From Archilochus colubris (taxonomy: Eukaryota; Chordata; Aves; Apodiformes; Trochilidae): DNA of 64,000 nt. The notes under the pieces were generated by a model, which saw only the letters and a program-made list of their open reading frames with translations, ran no database searches and was not told where the DNA came from. Within the stretch, counting starts at the first letter, position 1; every line of letters begins with the position of its first letter. Location: assembly GCA_023079485.1 (NCBI GenBank), contig CM041084.1, positions 121,275,967-121,339,966 of the forward strand, in the 5' to 3' direction. Both the position numbers and the translations under genes were made by a program. Of this stretch, positions 54,031-62,937 are shown piece by piece.

Positions 54031-54579
54031 AATACTTATTTCTAGGAAAAAAATATTTAAAAATTTTATGTAGTCTGGTCACAAAGACACTGTAATGCTA
54101 TATGCCTTTTGTTTAATGTGATTTGCTTGCCACACATATGTGTAAGTTTTCTTTATGAGGTGGACAGCAAGTTACAGCAAAGGTCTACAAGTAAAAAGGT
54201 TTGGAAACCTGATAGTATGCTACATACATGTAACTCTTGTTCAAATGTTCAAATTTCTAGTGTAGGACTATGGCAAACTATTGCAAACCTTTCAAAATAA
54301 GGGTTAGTTCCACAGAGACTTACTATTGTGAAGCTGACTGTTGGTACCAACCATTAGAAAGCCAGCTTTCAAGGTGGAAGCTTTGACCTAGATGTCCAGC
54401 TTCCCTTAAATCACTGTAGAAAGAATCAAGTGCCAGAGAATGGGTTTCACAACTGGTGGTAGACTAAATGAAAGATAAAGTTGTCTGAGCTGATAACTAG
54501 GGATTAGGAAAAGCAGTGTATAGGGCATTCCATCCTCTTGGGCATTCCACTAGTTCTACTTTTCTTTTAAAGAAGGGTA
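54031..54579. other. unassigned intergenic DNA
   Basis: Nothing recognised between two antisense CR1 fragments. Confidence 0.5.
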
Positions 54580-54795
54580 GAATCATAGTTTTGATTGGAA
54601 AGATGGGAAAGATGAAGTTAAACTGTTATCCTAGTACTGCCAAATCCACCAGTAATCTATGACTCTAAGCACTACATCTACACATCTTTTAAATGTCTTC
54701 ATGAACACTGACTCCACCACTGGCCTGGACAGCCTGCTCCAGTGCTTCACAAGCAAGAAGGAAGGAGAAGAAAGCCTTCCATTCTGTTAAATATT
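54580..54795 (-). mobile_element. old antisense CR1 3' fragment
   Basis: The plus strand reads TAGAATCATAGTTTTGATTG, then GCCAAATCCACCAGTAATCT, GCACTACATCTACACATCTT and GGCCTGGACAGCCTGCTCCA. These are complements of a CR1 3' UTR and the extreme C-terminus of ORF2. It is the antisense counterpart of the tail type at 43845-43948. Confidence 0.82.
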
Positions 54796-56294
54796 AGTGA
54801 CTAAACTTTTGCAAAAGTATGGTAGATATGGGTTCAGATTTCTTGAACCCAGTCTCCAGAAGAGTTTTTTTTCAGATTTTGGGGAAGACAGAGTAAACTA
54901 TGCAGTCATTGAAGGTAAGCTGCACTACTTTTCAAAAATGAAGGAGCGTAACTGTTGCTTAGAGATAAGTACCATATAGTACCACAGAAATTAAATAAAA
55001 GTTCTTTCTAAAATCTACTGTTACCTTTTCCAATTTTGTATTTAACTCAATTACAGTATTTGAAAACAGATGTTGATGGGTGAACTTGAAATAATCTCAC
55101 CTCTGACATTTCACGTTATTTCATCAAAAGGAAAGAGGTTTCCTCATGTTTGTGAACCTTACATACGAGCATTCTGTTTCATATTTTTTTCTTAATGAGA
55201 TGCAAATGGTACTAGAAAATTCAGATGTCATGGTGATTTGGTTCCTGTTTAAGCTTTCTAAGCTTTTTAGTACTGTTTTGTTGCACTACTGGTCTATTTG
55301 CATATTTGTTAAAGAGCGAATGAAACACTTTACACCTCTGGAAGAAGAAACTTTGACTGCTGTTGATCATCCCTTTCAAATTTCCCTTGATCAACCCAAA
55401 ATTTGCATGAAGTTGTCAACTTCCTTTTCCATAACATTTCTGTAGCTTTTTTTCCCTAAAGAATTAGGAGCATCAGGAGTGTCAGAATCAGAAAGGAGTG
55501 GTTTTGTGCAAAAAGGCATAAAGAACTTCAGAGATTTTCAGAGGACCTTGGAAACCTTTCATAGAAAAGAGCTATTGAAAAATAGTGTTCACTCTGTGCC
55601 CCAGCTGAGAATTTTATTCTACTGGATCAGATTATTTTTCACTTAATTTTAGCAACTCAAAAATGGAACATCCTCATAGTCTAATTCTAACTCAGTACTC
55701 AATTAATAGACAGGTACTTCCAGATTAAATATCTATACACTTGAATACACTTGAAGGTAAAAATGTAAGCATTCTTTACCTTATTTTGTCAGCCTTCTAC
55801 TTGTCTACACCATGTCAGCCAGCAGATACATGCTGGTACCTGCTGCCATTTGGCAGATAGTCTTCAAATGGTTCTGATTAGACCTAATGTTTCTAGACTG
55901 ATCTCTGGTCCTTTTAAAGGGATCTGACCACTTTATGATATAATTTTTATGTTCAGTTTCTGTAAATCTCCCCTTCTGTGCACAGTTAGAAGTCAGGTTA
56001 TCCCTTGAAAAAAAATAGTGTTAAAAAGGTGGGTTCATACCTTTTAAATATGCATCCATGTTTTTTTTGTTTATGGACATGCCAAAGACTAGAATGGGAA
56101 AATGGCCTTGAATACCTCCAAGGATGCCAAGGATGAACTACTAAACAAATAGTAAAATTCTAGCTCAGTACACACTAGATGGAAATGAATATAAGTATTT
56201 TAATTTGCTGCTTGCTTTTTTGTTTGGTTGGTTGTTTCTGCAAGCACAGAATGAACCAGATCACGGCATATGCTTGGAGTTATCAGAGGTGAGA

Positions 56295-56329
56295 GGGGAA
56301 GGGGGGGGAGGGAAGGGAAATGTAGGGGG
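56295..56329 (+). other. G-quadruplex-compatible G-rich stretch
   Basis: Runs of 4, 8, 3, 3 and 5 G separated by short A-rich spacers satisfy the usual four-G-run pattern for intramolecular quadruplex formation on the plus strand. It stands out in an AT-rich setting. No promoter or gene is recognised next to it. Confidence 0.75.
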
Positions 56330-56372
56330 ACTTTTCATCTGGGTTGTCTTCTGTAAACAATCCAAGCTCCAA

Positions 56373-56404
56373 GTTTTTGTTTTTGTTTTTGTTTTTTTTT
56401 TTTT
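56373..56404. repeat. (TTTTTG)n and T-run
   Basis: Three to four GTTTTT units followed by a T-run of about 14. Confidence 0.85.
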
Positions 56405-56899
56405 GTGAAAATAAAGTTTACTGAAATACCCTCCAGATAAGAGCTTTTGGTCAGGAAGGGTGCTTGACATCTTGTCAAGAATCTGATACCTTGTCATCTC
56501 ACCAGTGAAAAACTATCAGGAATGCATTCAGGGAAGATCAGCTTTAATTGTGTACAACTAGTTGTTCATCCATATGGGACAATATTTTTTCCTAACCTGG
56601 GTATGCTTGCAGGAAGCACCGGTGTGAGAAAAGCTGCAAACAGACCAAAAGATCTGTTTGAGAAAAACTGTCCCTGCAGTCTAGTGGGGAGATGGGGAAT
56701 CATCACCATATGTGTAAAAGGACTTTATGAGACAAAGAGCAAGGAAAATTCATTTCAGCACATGAAGATCAGACCTTTTTTTTGCCCATCTACAGTATGT
56801 GTAGGATGCATCAAATACAGTGAACTGAGACATAAAATGTGATAAATTTGCAAATATAACCTAATGGAGCATTTGTAGTGAAGATGAAAATGAATCTGA

Positions 56900-57240
56900 T
56901 TTTGTACACTGTCAATGGTCTGGAAGGAGACAATATTATTGCTGATGAAGTGTGCAGAAGAAACAAAATATTTTAGTGATATATATCAAATTCTGGTTGG
57001 TTTTGCTGACTGATTTAAATCTTAAAGAAAGAAAGGTGGATATTTTGTAATCCTTTATTTTTTTTCTCCCTCAAACATCAGAGTTTGTGAGTTTTGGTTG
57101 AGATCTCAAAAACTATCATTCTTACAAGTTGCGAGGACAATTTTTGAAAGTGATAGCAAAAAAAGACTTAGGAATCATGGTGGGTAATAAACTTACTATG
57201 TACTTTCATTAGGGTACTGGCAAGGCTTTTGATGTGTAAT
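56900..57240 (+). mobile_element. very decayed sense-strand CR1 fragment (tentative)
   Basis: Faint order-conserved traces of CR1 RT. AATGGTCTGGAAGGAGACAA near 56933 recalls the DDLDEGI region, and GCTGATGAAGTGTGCAG near 56941-56957 the FADD region. AAAGACTTAGGAATCATGGT near 57162 plus GGTAATAAACTTACTATG recall [14 protein letters not shown]. This could be chance, and alignment to a CR1 consensus would decide. If real, it is the host site next to which the palindromic element at 57347 inserted. Confidence 0.4.
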
Positions 57241-57340
57241 TATGGAAAATCTTTATGGAGTTACAGAGATATTACCAGTCTTGCCGTAAGAGTGAGGATG
57301 CTGTTACTTCAATATTGTTATTTGGTGATTGCTTGGTAGA

Positions 57341-57346
57341 ACAAAG
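57341..57346. repeat. left 6 bp target-site duplication (ACAAAG)
   Basis: ACAAAG immediately before the TG end of the palindromic element, repeated directly at 57914-57919. Six bases is the duplication size made by integrases of betaretrovirus/ERVK-like and avian alpharetrovirus-like elements. Confidence 0.75.
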
Positions 57347-57560
57347 TGTAGTGTAACAAGGCAACCAGGTGCCCCTAATTGCCAGGGAGTGAGCATGAGC
57401 TTGTGTCAAGCCCACCTGTGCCCAATTAGGGTGGGCCCCCACTGCGCATGAGCAGGACCAGGGGGCCAATAAAAGGTGAGTCCTGAGACACAAGCTCAGC
57501 TCAGTCCTGAGCACGCTTTGCAGAGAGGTCAGTTGCTCTCAGAGCACTGTATTACCTTCA
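57347..57560 (+). repeat. left LTR-like unit, reading inward
   Basis: A candidate 214 bp LTR. It starts TGTAGTGTAA and ends TTACCTTCA, an imperfect terminal inverted repeat with the TG...CA ends expected of LTRs. A TATA-like CAATAAAA lies at 57467-57474. The 3' boundary at 57560 is inferred from the CA and the imperfect inverted repeat; the palindrome itself continues to 57600. Confidence 0.55.
57467..57507 (+). promoter_or_regulatory. TATA-like box and initiator in the left arm
   Basis: AATAAAA at 57468-57474 overlaps a CCAAT-like box, and an initiator match TCAGTCC at 57501-57507 lies about 35 bases downstream. The spacing fits an LTR core promoter directed into the tRNA-like core. AATAAA could instead act as a polyadenylation signal. 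Confidence 0.4.
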
Positions 57561-57593
57561 TTGCGCCACTAGCGCTCATCACCCTCAGGGTGA

Positions 57594-57666
57594 GTCTCTG
57601 GTAGTGCAGCTGGCTAAGCTGCAGTACTACAATGCTGCGGCCCCGGGTTCGAGACTCCTCAGAGAC
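57594..57666 (+). other. tRNA-like core at the centre of the palindrome
   Basis: The core has an A-box match, TAGTGCAGCTGG (57602-57613), and a B-box match, GGTTCGAGAC (57646-57655). Their starts are 44 bases apart, as in a tRNA gene. A 7 bp acceptor-like stem pairs GTCTCTG (57594-57600) with CAGAGAC (57660-57666). A D-arm-like hairpin GCAGC/GCTGC carries TGGCTAA in its loop. The T-stem pairs poorly, there is one extra base between acceptor and position 8, and no standard anticodon stem can be drawn, so this is not a normal tRNA gene. It may be a copied, decayed primer tRNA or a tRNA-derived SINE head. It could retain RNA polymerase III promoter strength. Confidence 0.6.
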
Positions 57667-57699
57667 TCACCCTGAGGGTGATGAGCGCTAGTGGCGCAA

Positions 57700-57913
57700 T
57701 GAAGGTAATACAGTGCTCTGAGAGCGACTGACCTCTCTGCAAAGCGTGCTCAGGACTGAGCTGAGCTTGTGTCTCAGGACTCACCTTTTATTGGCCCCCT
57801 GGTCCTGCTCATGCGCAGTGGGGGCCCACCCTAATTGGGCACAGGTGGGCTTGACACAAGCTCATGCTCACTCCCTGGCAATTAGGGGCACCTGGTTGCC
57901 TTGTTACACTACA
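57700..57913 (-). repeat. right LTR-like unit, reading inward
   Basis: Reverse complement of the left unit with one difference at 57726. It carries the same TATA-like and initiator matches on the minus strand (about 57753-57793), so transcription from the two arms would converge on the core. Confidence 0.55.
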
Positions 57914-57919
57914 ACAAAG
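57914..57919. repeat. right 6 bp target-site duplication (ACAAAG)
   Basis: Direct repeat of 57341-57346 immediately after the CA end of the palindromic element. Confidence 0.75.
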
Positions 57920-60390
57920 GGAGTAGAACAAACATTAATGGTTTCAGAAGAGTTGCTGGAAAGATATGAGGCCTAAAAGGTAACTCATAGCAAGACACAA
58001 TGAAATGGGAGTGCATTTATCTCTAAAAATATAAGAATAGTTTATTTTTACACAATCTCTAGTAACCACAGAAGTTAAAAATTAATGAAACAAGAGGTCC
58101 TTTTAATCTAACAGAAAACTGATTTTCAATGATAAGTACAAAACAGAAAACTTGAAAAACTTGTGTTAAAAAGAAGATACTTTCTTTTCACAGTACACAG
58201 TACTACTGGACCAATCTACCAAGAAATATAACATTTTATTCATGAACCTGAAGTATTTAATTCTAAATTAAATATATTTCTTAATAATAAACATCAGCTA
58301 TATAAGAAGCTATAGGAAAGAAGAAAAACACTTGATGAAATTCTTATTTCTGCATGGAACAAGTAGAATCGCCATTGTGAACTTAAAATTACTAGTTTAT
58401 GATTTTGAGTATGAAGAATCATATTTTACACTTATTAGATAGAACTGGAAATCTTTGAAATACTTATGAGTGATTTATTTTTTTAAGGCTATTAAAAATG
58501 AGTTCGAACAACCTTCAGTGATAAATGAATACCACATGCTGTCTTAGATCTTAAAAAGTTTTCATTTCTGAAGAATAAACAATAAATGGGCATTAGTCTT
58601 GAAATATATTTTTTTAAAACTTTCTGTCACATAGCTCTCTCTGTTATGAACAAAGGGAATTCAATGACTTAGATTTCAAAAGAACTGAAAGAAATGACAT
58701 CTCAAAGACATGAACAAATAACTTGGAAAAAAAAAGAAAAAAGGACAGTTTGTTGGAGAAATAGATGAGACCCTTCCTAGAAAACATCTGACTGGAGAAG
58801 AAGCTTGAGGAGCTACCTAGATATTCGCATTAGGAAGTCCTCATACAGAACAGATGAAATTCTGAATTTTTGAGAACTATGCAATGTTGAGGTCTCAATG
58901 AGGAGGTTGCCCACAGGAAAGATGCCCATCCTTTCTTCAAAGGACTAGTTATTGAAAAAATCTCAGATTAATTTCTAGTTGCCATTTAACTTATTTTCTT
59001 CTCTAAATTGTATATAAATTAGCCATCTGCATAGCTAATTTGATGGCTGGTTGAGTTTCCTTTAATGTCGTCCTTTTTAGCAGTAGCTCAGTCTTAACTG
59101 TGAAGTTGTGAAATACCAGATCTTTTAACAGAGATATAACATTTACATATATGGTGAATATTTCACTTTTATATTTAATAAGTAGTGAAACAGAACAGTC
59201 ACAATTATTCTAAAGAGAAGCAAGAAGGACAAATAAAACCAATGCTTCTAAATATTGAATCACTGAACATTTAGAGAAATAGAGATTATCACTTATCAAA
59301 GGAGCCTCACAGCTGGGACATTCAAAGCTTTATCTACAATCCGAGTAACTGAAGAGTTTGATTAGGAGGGAGTTTAAACATGAATATTAAATATCTGCAA
59401 CAATACTTATATAAGTGCTTATTCAGAGGCTCTATTTTTTCTGGCATATTAGTTTTTATATACTGTGATATTGCATGATGTTAACTGGGCAGGCTGTAGA
59501 CTACCAAACCAAAAGTGACCACTGACATTCTTATAACTGACCACACAAATACCTTGATTACAATAAACACAAGTTAAACCAGACATTTAGAAATGATTGA
59601 CCACTTGACAGAAGAGCTGCCTTTATCACAGAAAGATCATTAAAAAAGATTGAAGAAACAGGAGTTCTCAAAGATTACTAAATCATGTCTAAAATCTCAA
59701 AAGGTCAAGGGCAAAATTGTTTGTCTTCAAATAGGCATAATTTAAATCTTTTTTTTCCCATTTTTAAAATCAGAAGTCTGTATCCAACCCCTAACATTCT
59801 ATATTTCTGATTGTAATTTTTAAACATATATAATCAATGGTTTATGTTATAGATCCTATACTTATAAAAGATTTGAGAAAGTCATATTTCAGCCTCAGTC
59901 TTATTTGGCAGATAAGAATCCAATTGAGGACATCTTACGTAAAGTTTTATGCACTTGAATCTTTAGAAAAGATAAGAAAATATATTGCACAATCACAAAA
60001 TTGACTAGCTCAACCAGAATTAAAAAAAAACAAAAATCAAGTACTTTAAGTATTTATATAGACTTTTTGAACCTAGAATAATAGCACTATTATCTAATTG
60101 TGTCTTTGCAATAAATGAAGATATACCTCTGCTTTTTAGGATTCTAAATGAGAAATTTCTTTTACATATAAATTTAATAAATCTTTTAAAATATTTCTGT
60201 TCACTGAGAATAAAATACAAATCACAAGTAATGATATGTTCAGCATTTGAAATCTGTAAATGGAGCTATAATTTATGCTTCTTAGATGATAGATAACTGA
60301 ATCAAGACATCTGGTATAATCTACAATAATTTCTAATTTAAAACATGAACTTGTGATGTCGAAAAATCAATACAATGAAAAATTCTCCAG
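57920..60390. other. unassigned sequence upstream of the first recognised exon
   Basis: AT-rich, with no repeat recognised. If the coiled-coil gene extends upstream this is probably intron. No further exon could be supported here. Confidence 0.5.
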
Positions 60391-60635
60391 AGCTGAAGAA
60401 TGTGATCAGACCATACTGGAACAAAAAGCTAAAGCTGCTAATATACTTGACCAACAGGAAAAAAAAATCTGTTCTTGAAATTGAAAAACTAGACAAGACC
60501 TTACAGTCACTGCATCTGGATGTAATAGCTTCCCAGCAGAAACACAAAGTGGAACTTACTCAGCTAGAACAGCAGATAACACAGCTTGAAAGAGACCTTA
60601 CAGATGCCAGGAAACTTTATAGTCAAAAAGATCAG
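60391..60635 (+). pseudogene. coiled-coil protein exon with homopolymer frameshift
   Basis: Internal exon of an unrecognised host gene. The donor is CAG|GTATGC after 60635. The acceptor is most likely AG at 60389-60390 (or 60391-60392), because the frame is closed by a stop at 60317. The first part reads AEECDQTILEQKAKAANILD. The frame is then lost at the A9 run 60469-60477, and SVLEIEKLDKTLQSLHLDVI resumes one base later, continuing through LEQQITQLERDLTDARKLY to the donor. The heptad spacing of Leu/Ile and the many Glu, Lys and Gln residues indicate a long coiled coil. One A fewer would join the two halves, so either an assembly indel or a real disabling mutation is present. The exon ends in phase 0, matching the start of the next exon. 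Confidence 0.7.
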
Positions 60636-62690
60636 GTATGCTTTTGCTATGAGAATGAGAAAACAGCTATCTCTTCAGAGATCAGACACTGAAAAAAAAA
60701 AAAAGAATGTGAAGGAGCTGGGCATGGTCTACTTTATATATATTTGTTATGAATTCCAGAGAAAAAAATCTTTATCACAATTTTTTAAAGTACATATTTC
60801 TCTGGTTTGGTGTTTGTCTCTAAATTCAAGATATATTAGAATTTGTGATAGCAAAGCTGTCAAAATGCATACTGATAAAAATAAAATGAATACAGTAATA
60901 TGACTTCTCCAGTTATTTTTGTAGATATTTTTATAAATGAATTTGTCAGTTTTAACTGCAATTCCCATTCATACTCATTTTCAATGTCAGCAATCTACCT
61001 TGTTGTACTTTTTCTTGGGATAACAGGTACATAGGCCTAGGAGTTCTACTTACTCTTTCCATCTTGTTCTGTGAATACTTCCAGAGCAGAAAATGTTCAT
61101 AAGGTGAAAAGGTTTGGGCTTTATTAATGGTATATTATCTATATCACTAAACTACACAACAAATGTATATTATTTGTACTTCTATGGGAACTTTGACAAA
61201 TAAATTACTTTGATTTGCAATGAATGCATTTAGGATACTCTAATTGTTTCTGTCCTTTTAATTTTCTTACTAGTATACTGAAAATAACAAAAGACAACAT
61301 CCCTCTGATGTTTTGAGTGTGTTTCCAGGAATATGTACAAGGTATGGGCTCTCTTAAAACAACTTTGAAATCAATAAAGAGGGAGCACTGATTGTTTAGT
61401 TTCTATTTTTTTGTTTCTATTTGTTGTTAGACAAAAAAGAACAACAGAAGGGAATTAACTGCCCAATAATCTTTCCCTTGTAATTAGAACCTTTTTACTT
61501 TTTACTGCGTAGAAAAAAAATTGAAACATATTACTGTGGCCGGATATTATACGCTGTCTATTAAGTTTTACACACCTGAAAAAATATGTTAATACAAATA
61601 ATTGTTGTCATGTTAACATCGCTGATTTCAAGCTGTCTGAACCAATTTTACATTCTCAATAAGGAATGTTTAACGTTTGAACCAAAAACAGTACAGCACG
61701 AATAATTAAAGGCTTAAGTTAAATACATAGACAGTCATTTAAATTTAGATCTGCAATAACATTTACTATTATTCTCTAAGGCTTTGACTGTGCTTGACAG
61801 AAACAAAGTACTCTGGGATTAATTTCAAGAAATGGTGCCAACTGTGCGCAATTTGCTGTAATTAAGACATGAAAGAGTACTAAATATTCAGATTAAAAGA
61901 AGCATGATGGAGCATGATAGAGAATCAAGGTGTGGCATCAAGCCAATGAAGCACAGTCACTCATGAATACTCAATAGTGATTGATATGAAAGTTATGTAT
62001 ATAAGCATGCAATACGTACTTTAAAAGGTGTAGAAAAAAATTGAAACCATGGCACTACATCATAAGCTGAGCAGAAAGGGCTGTTTTAAATCTGAAGTCC
62101 AAGTTGTACATGGATCTTCAAACAATAACAAAACAGAGTCTAAACAGCATAGTTTTACAGAGTTAAGAAGTTTAAACAAGGAGGGGAAAAAACTTAGCAT
62201 GGTAGGTTTTTTTCCTATGTCTTTGGGATATCTCTGTGGCCACATTAACCTACAGCATTTGCCTAGAGTGCCAAATGAAAGAGCTCTGCAGCAGTTGGTA
62301 CTGAGGTTAAATATCTCCCCCCCCCTTTTTTTTTTTTTTTTTTATTCATCAAACCTTTTCTCTTTCTATTTTTTTTAAAGGAAAAAGAATTCATTTAGAT
62401 CAAACTGCATTTCCCCCTTTTCTCAGAATTATGTGGAATATTTCTTCTTGCCTTTGAACTTATAAGTATTGATTAATGATGTATTTATTGTAATACAGAA
62501 TCTTTTTTTCAACAGACTTTTAAAAATTAAAGTCCTTTTAACTTTTTGATCCTGGAGGAGATGTGGGTACTTGACCCAGTTGCTAACGAGGTGCTGTATA
62601 ATCTCACATATCCTATAGCTCAAAATAGTAGGATGTAGTGTAAAAAGTACATCATAAAAGGCACTATTGGAATGCTTTTTGTCTTCACAG
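60636..62690 (+). other. intron between the two coiled-coil exons
   Basis: A 2055 bp GT...AG intron with a good donor (GTATGC) and a strong pyrimidine-rich acceptor (TTTTTGTCTTCACAG). It contains an A-run at about 60691-60703 and a C9/T18 tract at 62317-62343. An exon-like 68-base segment at 61275-61342 is discussed under rejected items. Confidence 0.65.
62317..62343. repeat. C9-T18 polypyrimidine tract
   Basis: Nine C followed by about 18 T, inside the intron. Confidence 0.85.
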
Positions 62691-62937
62691 GCGATACGCA
62701 AAAGAGATGACCTTCTGAGAGAGTCGGAAGCTGATTTCCTACAGGCAAGAGAAAGTATCAAAGGAAAAGGGGCTGAGGTGGAGCACCTTGGCAGTGTGGT
62801 CAAGAAACTGAAAGACAGTATCCAGGACACACAGAAAGAAAAGAATCAGACGGAGGCAGAAACCACCATACTGAGAACTGAGATTCAGAAGCTAAATCAG
62901 GAACTGCAGGGTGTGCATAAGCAGTGCAGAAAGACAG
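62691..62937 (+). CDS. coiled-coil protein exon (internal, gene continues downstream)
   Basis: A 247-base exon with a strong acceptor (CTTCACAG|GCGATA) and donor (ACAG|GTAATA). It is fully open in phase 0 from the start and ends in phase 1, so the next exon lies past the window or unseen in the last kilobase. The translation begins AIRKRDDLLRESEADFLQAR and includes VEHLGSVVKKLKDSI and TILRTEIQKLNQELQGVHK: charged, Leu-heptad sequence typical of long coiled coils in centrosomal, ciliary or cytoskeletal proteins. No catalytic domain is seen. I do not recognise the gene. The phase match and shared composition with the exon at 60391-60635 support one gene. Confidence 0.8.

Larger units (their letters stand above)
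54796..56899. other. unassigned intergenic DNA
   Basis: About 2.1 kb without a recognised gene. It holds a G-rich stretch at 56295-56329 and a (TTTTTG)n/T tract at 56373-56404, listed separately. Confidence 0.5.
57347..57913. mobile_element. palindromic LTR-like element with tRNA-like core
   Basis: A 567 bp inverted repeat. Arm 57347-57600 and arm 57660-57913 are reverse complements over 254 bp with one mismatch (T at 57534 against the complement of G at 57726, a CpG-to-TpG type change). A 59-base core separates them. The ends are TGTAGTG...CACTACA, and ACAAAG flanks both sides, so the whole palindrome behaved as one insertion unit. TG...CA ends, a 6 bp duplication and the promoter-like CCAATAAAAGG point to a retroviral LTR origin. 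A DNA transposon with very long terminal inverted repeats is the main alternative. No transposase, gag, pol or env coding is present, so movement would have needed enzymes supplied in trans. The near-identity of the arms suggests a recent insertion. Its GC content is far above the flanks. Confidence 0.85.

Noticed and set aside
57594..57666. A functional tRNA gene
   Set aside because: The A and B boxes are good, but the T-stem pairs poorly, the anticodon stem cannot be drawn normally and an extra base follows the acceptor stem.
57347..57913. Palindrome as an assembly or library fold-back artefact
   Set aside because: A fold-back artefact would not produce TG...CA ends with a matching 6 bp repeat on both outer flanks, unique sequence on each side and a CpG-type arm difference. 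It is still worth checking in reads.
57272..57976. Two open frames encoding the same roughly 56-residue protein on opposite strands
   Set aside because: They are the same non-coding palindrome arm read from either side. There is no start context, codon bias or family resemblance, so they are not paralogous genes.
61275..61342. Exon-like segment with TTTTCTTACTAG acceptor and ACAAG|GTATGG donor, open in one frame
   Set aside because: Its 68-base length would break the phase-0 to phase-0 join between the exons at 60635 and 62691, and its translation is not coiled-coil-like. It could be a cryptic or alternative exon.
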